Of a stretch of 64,000 nucleotides of DNA, positions 38,656 through 51,240 are shown piece by piece. A program made the position numbers and the translations under genes. Position 1 is the first letter of the stretch. Each line of letters starts with the position of its first letter. The notes beneath the pieces are model-generated. The model was not told the origin of the DNA, did not search any database, and was given only the letters and a program-made list of their open reading frames with translations. This DNA is from Sindora glabra (Eukaryota; Streptophyta; Magnoliopsida; Fabales; Fabaceae), in assembly GCA_020226215.1 (NCBI GenBank), contig CM035233.1:1736001-1800000 (forward strand). The letters are read 5' to 3'.

Positions 38656-41600
38656 GATTTACAACATATATGCCAAGAACTTTATAAATTATTTTATATT
38701 ATACCTGAGAGCAAACAAACTTATATCAAATTCATTACTTTTAATAGAAAATATGCTTGACATAAAAAGATATTTCAAAATTATAAAAGAGGACTCAATA
38801 AAATTTCTACCTCTTTATCATGCATATTTCTTAACAAATAAATGTACATAATAATATATAACTTATTACAAGCTAAATTATAAATGAAAATTTTGATATT
38901 TATAGTACATTTTTATAAAGTAAAAGCAATTTAAAAATATCATCAAATGATTTTTAACCTAAATAAGCCATTGAACATAAGTATCACATTTTGTACTACA
39001 AGCAAAATTTCATAGCATTAGACTAAACTCCCACTAATGTCAAATTATCAAAATTTATGTACTAGTTCAAAATATAGATTAAAAATTATCAAGTAATTTA
39101 TTATATTTAAAATTATAATATTAGTAAAATTCTTAATAATCAAATAATTATAAATTTATTTGCACTAATTTATTAAACAATTTATCTATCAAATATATAT
39201 ATTTTTTAAAAAGAACACTATATATACTTCCATCCTAAAGAAGGGGAAAATTGTATTTAAGATTGTGCCATAATGCTATACAACAATATAAAATTCAATA
39301 TATCAACATACATACATTAGTTTATTACATTCTCAAAATTGATTCATCTAATTACTCTTTAAATTATAAGAAAGCTAAATTTAACTACATAAATTATATA
39401 ACAACACATAATAAATAAAAAAATAAATTACTTATACATTAAAAAAGTCCACACAAGAGTTTCCAATATATAACTATAAATTTTATGTTAGACAAAACAT
39501 ATAGTATATATTAAATTTTTTCTTAAATACATGAATTTAGTTATATAGAGGATATCTTGATGTTCGAGTGATCCTCTACACTGATTTATCCTTATAATCA
39601 AAGTAATCAACTATGTTCTGATTATATCTTTAGAGAAAATATTTAATTAAAGAAGTGGCACTTTTATTATACAAGCAAAAGAAATAATATTGAAAACAAG
39701 AATGTAATTTAGTTTATGGTTATAAGAGTAATTTACATCATTATTGTCTTCCTTTTAAGTAAAAGATATAGCATATAAATGACCTTCCCAATCACAAAGC
39801 TAATTAAGAGAATACTTTAGTGTTAAAAATGTTTTCTTTAGCTAGACACATTTTTAAAGCTGAAACAACTTTAAAAACTTATAAGTATCAAAAAACATCC
39901 TTGATTAAAACAAATAAAAGGGGATCATTGCAAATAGTAACTATAGATCAATCCTATGTAGCATAACTCAAAGACTTTATGAATCAATGTGAATAATCTC
40001 ACATTAATAATAATTATCCATAACAATATATAAATTTTTCAAAAGACCCGAAAGATAAAAATTATACAAAACGATAATCTTTTAAGCATATATAACAAGT
40101 GATCAATTCCAATGCAAAATAACAAATCAAATGATCACAAAATTAAAATATTGTTACATCTAAAATGCTTCAATTTTAGTTCTTTTGCACATAAATACAT
40201 CTTAAATTTAAGCAATTAAAAAACACAAAGGCTTAAAATATAAAATTATTTTTAAAATTAATATGACAATTAAATTAAAATCAATATGGGAATACATTTA
40301 TAATTTTAACTAAATCGCTTTAACATATTTCTTATTAGAAACATAAATTAATTTTTAAAAAATAAAAATACAACATCCAAAATAATATTATATAGTTCAA
40401 TAACATACCTTTCTTGAGCTATGTAAAACTAATGGTAAAATAAAATGTTTGTAAACATAAACACTATGTATAAGAATGATATTATAAAAACCTTTCACAA
40501 ATGCCATGTGTTTAATAAAATATATTTATTGAAAAAGAGATTTTGTAAAAATAATTAAAAATATAATATGTTAATTCTAAGCATTTAAATTATCAATAAC
40601 CATACTTACAAGTATACAATATTAGTACATTCTTTCCTCTGAGTAGAGAATCTATTACCTAAAAATTCTTTTAAAATTGAGGCTAATTAGGATAATACAC
40701 TATTATTGCAAATTTATTCCCTCTAGACAAATAAAATATATAATAATAAAATAAACTCAAATAAATTTACATATTTGATTTATTAAAAAAAAGACTTAAG
40801 GTTAAAATAAAATTGAAATATATTTGAGATATGATTAAAAAGTTTAAACAGAAATAATTGACTTGAAAATCTCTTTTGTACAGGTAGTGTATCATTATTT
40901 TATTAGTCTATCAATCAGAGTATTGATACCTACCATTATAGTTTAAATATGAAAGAATTATCTTCTTAAATTTAATTAGTAAGTGAACCTATACTATATA
41001 TAGGCTAATATTTATCATTATAAAATTAAGATTGAATAAAATTTATATATTATTATTATTTAATGATTGTGAAAATAAAGTTATATATTATTATATAATT
41101 AGTGCTTTATAGGCCTAAAGGCTATGAGCTTAGTAGATCGGTCTATAGACTTTTTACATATTGAACTTGTCAAATTGTAGGCCTAAATAGGTTGAATCCA
41201 TATGGACTAGATTCGTGGCTGCGGGCTAATTATATTTTTAAGCTAGTCCACAAACTTGTAATGTAGATTGGACTAATAAAAAAAGTGTCACTTAAAATAC
41301 AGATCTTAGTAGATCGAAATTAAATAAGTCTACCTTGCGTATGTTTTAACTCGATTCGGTTCTCTTGATTCATTAAACATCCTTTATCATAAGACCTTTA
41401 AAAAAAAGATAAAGATAAGAGCAAATTGAAAGAGATAAAAATAAATAAATAAAATTTTTATTTTTATTTATCCATAAAATAATTATTTATTTAAATTTAA
41501 TAATAATTATGTAATATTTATTATGATGAAAAATTATAAAACTGTAATTTAAATTGTCGATCATGTTAGTTACCTTGAACTAAAAAATAAAATAATTATA

Positions 41601-42060
41601 AAAATGATTGATCTAATAATATCAATTTATATTCTTATATTGAAAGTCATGTGCTTTAAAAAATTTAAATTAATGTTTATTTTCTAAAATATTATAAAAT
41701 TAAAAGAAGTGAATAAAATATTTCACAACCACAGCGCTATATCATATGATATGCCGTAGAGATCAATTTTCATTTTAATAATATAAATAAACTAGATACA
41801 AGGAAGAGTACTTTAAAAATATTTTCAAAGGGCATAAGTTTTTCTTTCTAACCTTTCTCAGTCGCACCAATAAGTTGCATCTTTCTAGAGGCAATAATTA
41901 GTAGTTTATATACTACTAAGTTGAGGCTAATAATAAATAATTGAGTTTGAATTTCATTGTAAAATATTTATACGATTGATGAATGAGAATAAACATATTA
42001 TTAAAAAAATAAAAGTAATTAAGTATTTTTAACAGTTTTTAAACCCTAAATAATATGTAC

Positions 42061-42067
42061 TATAAGG
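42061..42067 (+). promoter_or_regulatory. Possible TATA box of TrpB2
   Basis: TATAAGG about 245 bp upstream of the start codon, at the border between AT-rich intergenic DNA and a GC-richer leader. Confidence 0.3.
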
Positions 42068-42128
42068 GCTGCTGGCTGAAGGGCCTTGGGGCCGTGGCGC
42101 GTGTCAAAGTTTAAAAGTCTTCTCATAA

Positions 42129-42167
42129 ATGCAGCCGTCCTTTCACATTTTCCGGACTCTCTGCTAA
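42129..42167 (+). other. Possible upstream ORF in the TrpB2 leader
   Basis: ATG followed by 11 sense codons and TAA, ending about 145 nt before the TrpB2 start. It matters only if transcription starts upstream of 42129. Confidence 0.3.
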
Positions 42168-42311
42168 GTTTGAGCTCTCCCATTTCTTGCAGCCCCAACA
42201 AACTAAATACTCTTTCTCCAGCATCATTTGTCTACAGATTCTTGCAGTTTGCCGGCAAAATATTCAACTAAATTTCCATATTTTCAGGATCCTGCCAGAA
42301 GGAAAAAAAAA

Positions 42312-45300
42312 ATGGACATTCCCTTTATTCTCTCTGCTAATTCAACTTCTGCTTCAGCTTGCTTCCGGTCAAAAGGTTTTTTTCCCTCTCCCTTTCTTTG
42401 CTGTTGTTTATAGTTTTAATCTGGTTCCTTCGGAAATCTGAGTTTTACTCGTATGAATGGTGTTTTTGAGAAGTGGAATTAAAGATGAGTGCTTTAAACA
42501 GTTTGAATTTGAAGGTAAATATTTTAAAGAAAGATTGTTTAAACTTCTGCATGAAACGTGAAACAGTTGGATTTCCTTAACTTTGAGATTCTAAAAACAG
42601 CATCAAATATACCAGTCAATGAAGCTTATCAGATTCCTAGGACCAACCGATAAGAAGATGAGTTCAATGTCTTCTCCATGCCTCAGTCACTTGTGTTTTG
42701 AAGTCAAAAAATGCAATCCAAATTCTGCATTTATATTGCTACTTCTGGAAAACAATTAACTGATAAGATTCTCACCATAATACAGAGAAACAGACTCATA
42801 AATCTAAATAATTCACCTTAACTTTACTCCTCAGTCAAATTTTTTTTTTCTCTTTCTGGAAAATTTTAATATTTCCCTGGTAACTAGTAAGATCAGCCTA
42901 CGGAAATTTCCAGTTTTTACAAGTTGCAGGCAGAAACAATGAATTCCAGATACGTAATAAATCATTTGGCTGATAGTCCTTTCTTTAAATATTTCATCTT
43001 CACGGGAGAAGAAAGTTCTAGTTTAAAAGTTATGAACCGTAAAGAATCTTACTTGCAACAGCTAAGATACTTGAAGATGATGTATTATAAAAAATAGAAC
43101 TGTTCTCCTGTCATTTCAATGAGGTTGTGTTTGATCTATAGACTTAAATTGTACTCAGTGAATTTGTTTGTTAGCCATTAATGATTCTTCCTTCCTCAAT
43201 TAGTATTATAGTTTGATTATTACAACCTTGTGTTACTTGTTACCTTCAGTTCAAGGGAAATGGTCTCAGCGTTTTGCCTTGACTTCAAAGCCAATGCATC
43301 ACAGGCTTCCATATACATTCAGAGTGAGAGCAACTTTGCGAGCTGATAGATCAGTAGATGTTCCCCATCAGTGGTACAATCTAATTGCAGATCTTCCGGT
43401 GAAACCTCCACCGCCATTGCATCCCAAGACTTATGAGCCAATCAATCCAGAAGATTTGTCTCCTCTTTTTCCAGATGAGTTGATTAAACAGGAGGTGACT
43501 AGTGAAAGATTCATAGATATTCCAGAGGAAGTTCGTGATGTTTACAAGCTTTGGCGCCCAACACCTCTTATTAGGTTTGTTTAACTACCGTGTAATGATA
43601 CTATTGCTGCAAATTTTCTTTCAGTGCTGTAGTGAGAGGAGTCTTATACTATCTCACCTGAATTTAGAGCAAAGAGGTTGGAAAAACTTCTTGATACACC
43701 TGCCAGAATTTACTACAAGTATGAAGGAGTTAGCCCAGCTGGATCACACAAACCAAACTCTGCTGTTCCACAGGCCTGGTATAATGTACAAGAAGGCATA
43801 AAAAATGTTGTCACAGAAACTGGTGCTGGGCAGTGGGGAAGTGCATTAGCCTTTGCCTGCAGCATATTTGGGCTTGGCTGTGAGGTATTAGCTGATTGTT
43901 AAATTAATGAGAACTTGATAAGTTGATAAGGAAAACCAAATGGATTTACTCAATCAGAAACTGTATTATGATCTATCTATGAAGCTTTCTGTTAGTACTT
44001 GTGTACTTGTACATTCAATCCTGCCTATAAACTAAGAAAACATAATGCTTCTGTAGTTTTACATTTTTTTGTTTGCTGAAAGAAGTCACCCACTTGTTTA
44101 TTAAGTCTCATTGGGCGGTGATGGTATAATTCAAGGAAAGAATCAGAAGTTTGCATGTGATTTTGTTATTTTCTGAAAGTCATGATAGCAATGAACCATG
44201 TACATTTCAATAATTGATACAGGTGTGGCAAGTACGTGCTTCTTATGATCAGAAACCATATCGAAGGTTGATGATGCAAACGTGGGGTGCAAAGGTACAC
44301 CCGTCTCCATCTACAATTACTGAGGCAGGGCAGAAAATCCTTCAGATGGATCCATCAACCCCAGGAAGTTTAGGAATAGCTATATCAGAAGCTGTAGAGG
44401 TTGCAGCTAAAAATGCTGATACCAAGTACTGTCTTGGAAGTGTTCTAAATCATGTTTTACTCCACCAAACTGTTATTGGAGAAGAGTGCCTTAAACAAAT
44501 GGAAGCAGTGGGGGAAACTCCAGACATCATCATAGGATGTACTGGTGGAGGCTCCAACTTTGCAGGGCTTAGTTTTCCATTCATTCGAGAAAAGCTCAAT
44601 AAGAAAATTAACCCCATAATTAGAGCGGTTGAACCTGCAGCTTGTCCTTCATTAACAAAAGGCATATATACATATGATTTTGGTGATACGGCAGGAATGA
44701 CTCCACTGATGAAAATGCATACTCTTGGACATAACTTTGTTCCAGATCCAATTCATGCTGGTAATGAAATGTTATGTTGAGAGAGCATATCTTAGATTTG
44801 ATTAAGTTCAATGTCCGTATCAATTTATTTTGTTTGTCCTTAGGGGGATTGCGCTATCATGGTATGGCACCATTACTCTCCCATGTATACGAGCTGGGTT
44901 TCATGGAAGCAATTTCAATTCCACAAACTGAATGCTTTCAAGGTATTTCATTCTTTCCTTGATCGGTATTGATAATAACCATCCAGCTAAAGGACCCCTT
45001 TTTTCTGTTGGGAAAAGAGGGAAATGGGATTTGTGGGGTTTTGAAAACCTGATCCTACAGCATATGTGTAGTCTTTGGAGCATAGTTGGTATACTTGTGT
45101 TACTTGTTTAGTGGTTCTGGCTATAGATTCTAGGTCTAGGATTGCAATGAATAAATGCTACTTTGGGCAGAACGATGAAATTATTATTATTATTATTATT
45201 ATTATTGCAGGTGCCCTACAGTTTGCAAGGTCTGAAGGGCTGATACCAGCTCCTGAACCTACTCATGCCATAGCTGCTACCATTAGAGAAGCTCTTCGCT

Positions 45301-45470
45301 GTAGAGAGACGGGAGAGGCTAGGGTTATTCTGACAGCAATGTGTGGACATGGTCATTTTGACCTGGCATCTTATGAGAAGTATCTGCAAGGTAATATGGT
45401 TGACCTCTCATTCTCAGAGGACAAGATTAAAGATTCACTTGCCGATATTCCTCAAGTGACAATGGCCTGA
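42312..45470 (+). CDS. TSB2-type (TrpB2): Tryptophan synthase beta chain, type 2 (TrpB2), 500 aa
   Basis: PLP enzyme that condenses indole with L-serine to form tryptophan. Exons are 42312-42375, 43250-43574, 43668-43884, 44223-44760, 44844-44942 and 45211-45470, with GT-AG borders and phase kept, 1503 bp in total. The Ser-rich leader (about residues 1-30) could be a plastid transit peptide. WRPTPLIRAKRLEKLL spans exons 2/3. YEGVSPAGSHKPNSA carries the PLP lysine, Lys158. TETGAGQWG at 179-187 has the catalytic Glu180. GCTGGGSN at 307-314 binds the PLP phosphate. HAGGLRYHGMAP and GALQFARSEGLIPAPEPTHA follow. The N-terminal extension and TETGAGQWG are type-2 marks, as opposed to the TrpB1 partner of the alpha subunit. 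TrpB2 may act on free indole. The gene is complete. Localisation is inferred. Confidence 0.95.
42845..42970 (+). repeat. TrpB2 intron 1 segment with a second copy at 36.3 kb
   Basis: Intronic partner of 36305-36425. Confidence 0.6.
45179..45207 (+). repeat. (ATT)n microsatellite at the intron 5 acceptor of TrpB2
   Basis: About nine ATT units run straight into the GCAG acceptor before exon 6, in place of an ordinary pyrimidine tract. Confidence 0.85.
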
Positions 45471-45865
45471 GGGAAAGGGTAAGGCAAATTTGTCTTTCAC
45501 CTGCCAATATTTCTCAAATGAAGCAAGTTTGTTGGAATTCTCACTATTAGTTGATTTTGGAACATTCTTGCAATGAGTGCAGATATCTGAGCAATATTTA
45601 CTGATGGCTGATGCTACAGATTACTAAGAGATATTCTAAGCTTCTGATATAAAGGCCAGAAATTGAGAGACTTTGCACCCAGGTAAAATGAGAAGTACCC
45701 AAGACTGTAGTTCTTGAATAAGGAAATTGGGATCATAATTGTTGGAGACAATTTGTTTATATTCATCATCTCATTGCTCATGCTGAGGACATCAAAGTGA
45801 AATGCAGTATTGCCTTTTATTTATATATTTTTTCCCCCTAGTAGCAAACTAGTCTCATCTGATTG

Positions 45866-45871
45866 AATAAA
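45866..45871 (+). terminator. Possible poly(A) signal of TrpB2
   Basis: AATAAA about 395 nt past the stop. More proximal plant-type signals may exist. Confidence 0.35.
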
Positions 45872-46167
45872 TTTTTCAAAAGAGTGATGCTACTGTCATT
45901 TCTGTCATTTCAAAAGTGTACCCATAGTGAAATCCGAGTTTGATTGAATCCGCTTTCTTAAAATGGATGGGTTCAAATATCGTATTATCGTGCACGTTCT
46001 TGTATCCAGAGCAGGTGTTAGCAACATCACCCATTTCTGAATCTTTTTCTCTTTTCTATATTTACTTGAACAGAACTGATTCCACGAACAGGGTCAAGCA
46101 GTTCAACTTGTTGGTATTTGCATTACTTTGCTTTTGCCCCAAATTGCTTTGTTATGAGTTTACCTTA

Positions 46168-46295
46168 TGGTATGTTTGGATGAGAGAGAAAAGAGAGAAA
46201 GGGAGGACTATCTTTCAAAAACATGAACTAAAAGGAAAATATAATTCTCCATTTCCTTTCCTTCACCTACATTTTTCTTACATCCAAACAGACCA
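46168..46295. mobile_element. Tourist-like MITE, 128 bp
   Basis: 15-bp terminal inverted repeats with one mismatch (TGGTATGTTTGGATG and TGGTCTGTTTGGATG) are flanked by TTA on both sides (46165-46167 and 46296-46298). That is the target duplication of PIF/Harbinger elements. No coding capacity. Confidence 0.75.
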
Positions 46296-46302
46296 TTAGT
46301 GT

Positions 46303-46378
46303 CATAACTATAAGCATATACAGGAATTAAAAGTCTGTCCCATAACTATAAGCGTATACAGGAATTAGAAGTGTCTGT
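46303..46378. repeat. 38-bp tandem duplication
   Basis: cataactataagc starts at 46303 and 46341, and the copies differ at a few sites. Confidence 0.8.
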
Positions 46379-46659
46379 CTCTACAGTTTACAAGAGAGTA
46401 CCCGGACTGTATTTTTATCTTAAACACATATCTTGGCATAAACCCTTGAATATCATACCAAGTTGCAAAGGAACGAGAGAGAAATTCACGCAGAATCTAT
46501 CATATCCTTGTACTTCAAATCAAGTTCAAATTAAAGGAAACAAAAGCGTCAATGCAAGCATACTTCACATCTGTTGAGTCTGTAAACTTTAGGACTCGAC
46601 TTCACAATTTTCGCAGATTGGATTTGATTCGATCCATTTATGGGCAGTCGACAGATGGA

Positions 46660-47080
46660 TCGGATAGATCTGTTTTAACAGCTATATATCAACAATATTT
46701 GCAACACAATTGTCCCTGAGTTTCTTCACATATTTTTCTATTGCTTTTCCAACGAAAGTAAAGTTGTCGTTGTTAAGAAAGTTCACCAGAGATTCCGGAA
46801 CTAAATCAGCGTGCTAGTACTTGAAGATGAGGCAGTGGTGCTCCAGACAAAGCTGAATAATGGCCACAATCTGCGGTTGCGCCTTAGAATCTGTGTGCCA
46901 CTGCGTCTAGTTCGACAATTAGCTCATGAAGACGCCGGCTGTGGAAGCAATAGACATCCGCAATTCACTCATCCACAGTAGCAGCAGAAGTCAAAACAGT
47001 TGGTTTAGTGATGATATGCTTAAGAAATCAATGTAGAACACGTTAGAATCATCAGTTAAGAAATCGATGTAAAACTAGCA
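46660..47080 (-). pseudogene. Werner-like 3'-5' exonuclease pseudogene
   Basis: On the minus strand one frame reads SAATVDE, stop, IADVYCFHSRRLHELIVELD. After a frame change it reads QPQIVAIIQLCLEHHCLIFKY, stop, HADLVPESLVNFL, then FTFVGKAIEKYVKKLRD and VANIVDI. This matches plant WRN-exonuclease-like proteins of the DEDD/RNase D fold (VDEWI..VY..H, LDVEW, ATIQLC...CLIFQ, HAD.IP.SL..FL, FTFVG). The catalytic DxE of LDVEW is lost (LDAVAH). At least three stops and one frameshift make it non-functional. The first exon-like N-terminal piece (NVFYIDF) appears near 47030. Confidence 0.75.
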
Positions 47081-47116
47081 GTATAAACAGTTAGATTTTT
47101 TCATTATGAAACTTAA

Positions 47117-47389
47117 GCTTCGTTTATTTTGTCGGAAAGCATTTTCTGTAAGAAAATATCATTTGTATATAAATTAATAAAAAGATGATATACTATTTAT
47201 TTTAATGATTAAAAATAATAATAATTAAAAGTTTAGAAATGGAAGAAAGTAAATTTCTTTTTGAAATAGGAGAAGTTATTTTCTTTAAATTATTTATATT
47301 TAATATTAAATAAATAAAATATTTTTATATATTATCATTTTTATAATTATATTTTGTAAAAAATATTTTTAGACGAAACAAATGGAGTC
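47117..47389. mobile_element. TIR element (MITE), about 273 bp
   Basis: The left end GCTTCGTTTATTTTGTC and the inverted right end GACTCCATTTGTTTCGTC are imperfect TIRs of the common plant CGTTTGTTTCGTC type. TTAA flanks both sides (47113-47116 and 47390-47393). It separates repeated pieces of the exonuclease pseudogene. Confidence 0.5.
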
Positions 47390-47599
47390 TTAATGTAATC
47401 TGTCTGTGTTGTTGCCTGCATCATAGTTGGTTTGGTGATAATATGATCGAGAAATCAATGTAAAACATGCAGTACTTGTTGAGTTCACATGATAGTACTG
47501 CTTCATCCTTCACACTCATGACATATCTGATTTTGGTTGTCTAATTCAGATCCGTAAATTGTAAAAATAACATGTTAGAATCATATGTTAAGAAAGTGT

Positions 47600-50040
47600 A
47601 ACGTTTACATTATACATGGTCTAAAATTCTTGCAATAATATATAGAATTTAAATTTTATTCACTGTTATTCTATATTAATTTTATAATATCACTGATTTA
47701 TGTGTTGATATATTAATAAAAAATTATTAAAAAAATTTTAGTACAGTTAAAATTCTTATTTATTATTATTTTTTTGATAATGTATCTTTTTCTCATTCAA
47801 TGATAGTGTAAAATTTTTTACACCGAAAATGGATCAATTTTGACTTTAATATATAAAAAGGTTGAGTTATTGATTTTTTAATAAAATATATTCACTTGTC
47901 TAAAATATGACTTAACATAACTCTAGTAAATATAATTAAGTAAATATGGGCATATTTGGATTTTTTTTATTTTTAAAAATTATTTTCAAATTAAAAAAAT
48001 AATAAATAAATGGTCTTTGGATGAATAAATAAGAAAATATTTCATTTAATTATAAAACTAACATCATGTACTTTAGAACAAGTTAAGAAAATATCAAATT
48101 TTTATTTTTATTTTTTTAAATTATATATTTGGAATTATAATTTTTAAAAATAAATTTTGAAAACAGTTTGTGAAATATAAACTTCAATTTTATAAAAACC
48201 CAAAAATAAAAAAAAATTAAAAAACAATAAATAAACGGATCTTATAATTCTGATTCTGAAAAAAATGGTTAAGTGAAGCTATTTTTGAAAAGAAAAGGCT
48301 TTATTAGAAACAAATTGACAAACACTTACCACAAACATGAGAGACACAAAACGCAAATCCAAATCTTAGCAACTAGCCAACACCAGGAGGCAACATCTAT
48401 TTCGCCACCCACTTATCCTTTATTCTTGTTTGACATGACTAAAAAATAGATTTTATTTTATTTCGTTAATAATTTTTTTAAATAGTATTTGATTTTAAGT
48501 AAAGAGAAATTTTATTTTATTTAAAATGCTTGTTTTAATTACATTTATATTATTATGAAATCTATTAAAGTTATCAAAAATTTTACTAGAATTCATTTCA
48601 TAATCCAAAATATATATTATATCGAAAGTTTTTCTCTTTTTTTAATATTGTATTTATAATGATATCATTAAATTTTATTTTTTAATTAAATTATATATAT
48701 TTTTATCATATTTCAAACAAAAAAAATTTTATAAATAAATTAAAATTATTATTTTTAATATAAATTTTTAAATAATATAATTTATTTATAAATAAATTAA
48801 AACAATTTTAATAGAAATCAAATGAAATCGACTCTATAAAATTTTGATGCAAAACAAACCCTAGGATTTTACTCAAGTGAAAATTTAGATCTAACATAAG
48901 GACAACATTTTGACGAGGGTAAACCGGTAAACGAGATGAAATCAAATTCCTACTTTGGTCTCCAATATGTAGCCCAATTTTCCTGGCGGAATCAAAAAAC
49001 ATAATTCTCATCATGCATATCTTTAATTTTAATAGATTTGATTTGACTATATCCTTAAATATTGACTTAAACTAAAATACTTTGTTATCCAATGTCATAT
49101 TATGCACAATTTATTAATTACACAAATGATAATTATATTAAATAATTGCAAATGAAAATCTCCAAATTAATGATGATATTGAACTAATTATAAATAAAAA
49201 TAAAATATAGAACCTCATCACAAAGGAAAAAAATATGTAAAATGGTGAATTTGACATTTGGAGCACATTATGAGGATGAAATGTTTAATTTGACCTATAT
49301 ATATTATTGTAATTGTTCAAAAGGTTTTTATGTCACTATTCGTTATGTCTAATTTATATCATACATTTACTAATTAAATAAACTCGAATACCCTCCTTTT
49401 AAATATAATAAACATACACACACTAGTGATTGACCTTTGTGCGCTTAGGATTATATTAGTTTTATATTTTTATTGGTTAGTCTTTTTTTTTTATATATGT
49501 ATATGTATGTGCCAGTATGCCTCTGGAAAAAAAATGTATGCCGCAGTATGCATATAATAAAAATTTTGATGTGGAGTGAAGTTATTCAATCATCACCATT
49601 AAGGCGAAGTAACTCTGAATACTAGCCCTTTGATTGGTGGAGAGGAAAATAAGAAATAAAAGAAAATTTTTAAAGTTAGTTAGGAGAGAAAATGTAAGGA
49701 TTTTTTTTTTTTAATTTTGATGTGTAAAAATGATAGTAACTATATTTCCCTTTTCCCATTTTCTATCAAATGAAGCAATGTAAAAAATTTGAAATTTGAA
49801 ATTTAAAATTTTCACTTAACTTTCTTTCCTTTTTCTCATTCTAAACATGGGGTAAATGTGCACGTTAATTAAAAAGTGACTGCAAGTGGCAAAAAAGTCA
49901 GTGTTCAAATGCATTTGTTGGGTTATAAGACAAATTATTTGTTAATGAGATATTAAATGGAGGAATCATTTCAAAGATTAGAAATTGTGGAAGATATTTT
50001 TTGTAAGAATATAATTTTAAAATATTAAGATGGTGAAAAA
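47600..50040. other. AT-rich intergenic DNA, no supported gene
   Basis: Short frames only. The 48808-49014 minus-strand frame has no recognisable domain. A less AT-rich patch at 48290-48430 could be a retroelement tail but cannot be proved. Confidence 0.4.
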
Positions 50041-50196
50041 TGATTTAAATTTTTTTTTTGGGGAAAAGAAAAAGAAATTTCATTCATCACAAGCAATTAG
50101 TAGGTCATGATTACATGCTTATTTCACAAAGGGAAAAACTTCATTCACTGAAACAGAATTGCTCCCTGTAATTCTGAAAACTCAACAAGCACCTTT

Positions 50197-51240
50197 ATGA
50201 GTTGTAGAATTTGTCTCATGACCTATCCAAACTACAAAAAAGTAAGGACTCAAGTAAAATGATTGAATATCTACAACAATAGTATTGATCCTTCACAAAC
50301 ATTGACTAAATCCTATAATAGCTTTCACAACAGGATTACAATCATTTTTAATAATGACTTTTGGATATTGCACAATATTAATAGCTTGCCAAGCCTTGAG
50401 GATGGTGAGAGCCTCCATTTCCTCCACTGATCCAACCTCAGCTTTTCCAAACCAAAATCCTTTTGCATTAACAATATCATATGAAGCTAGCACTATAATT
50501 TCAACAACTCCATCTTTCTAAACAACATTTACATTTACCTTTGAACAATCAATAGTTCGTGGTAGCCATTTAAAATGAGCACTAGGTACTAGTTATGTAT
50601 TTGGACCTTTAATCTAATTAGAGCTGTATATGGGTCGGGCAATCGACTTGACTTAAAAAAAATATAAAGTTTGGGCTTTTTTTTCATGATTCAATAAGCT
50701 TGTTAGGTATTTTTGTGAGTTACAGAATTTGCCTCCTAACCTATCCAAACTACAAAAAAGCAAGGACTCAAGTAAAAAAGACTGAATATCTACAACAATA
50801 TTATTGATCCTCCTTGAACATTGACTAAATCCTAGAATAGCTTTCACAATTGGATTACAATCACTTTAATAATGACTTTTGGATATTGCACAATATTAAT
50901 AACTTCACAAACCTTAAAGATGGTGAGAGCCTCCATTTCCTCCACTAATCCAACCTCAGCTTTTCTAAACCAGAATCCTTTTACATTAGCAATATCATCC
51001 AAAGCTAGCACTACAATTTCAACAACTCACTCTTTCTAAACAACATCTACATTTACCTTTAAATAATCTGTAGGTGATGGTAGCAATTTAAAAGGGGTCC
51101 TAGGTGCTAGTTGTATATTTAGACCTTCAATCTAATTAAAGCTGTACATAGATTAGGCGACTAGCTTGACTTGAAAAAAATATAAGATTTAAACTTTTTT
51201 ACATAGTTTGATAAGCTCATTAGGTATTTTTTATACCTCG
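50197..51240. repeat. 518-bp tandem duplication in the minus-strand LINE
   Basis: The block starting with acctatccaaactac at 50221 recurs at 50739 (period 518). Each copy contains the RNase H segment plus the first ~100 bp of the inserted TIR element. Copies are about 85-90 percent alike. Confidence 0.85.

Larger units (their letters stand above)
36430..42050. other. Very AT-rich region, no supported gene
   Basis: No frame longer than about 60 codons. Contains two sets of medium-period tandem repeats (annotated separately) and a slightly GC-richer stretch at 41110-41380 with no recognisable content. Probably decayed transposon sequence. Confidence 0.5.

Noticed and set aside
44450..44823. 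Minus-strand frames inside TrpB2
   Set aside because: Antisense shadows of exon 4.
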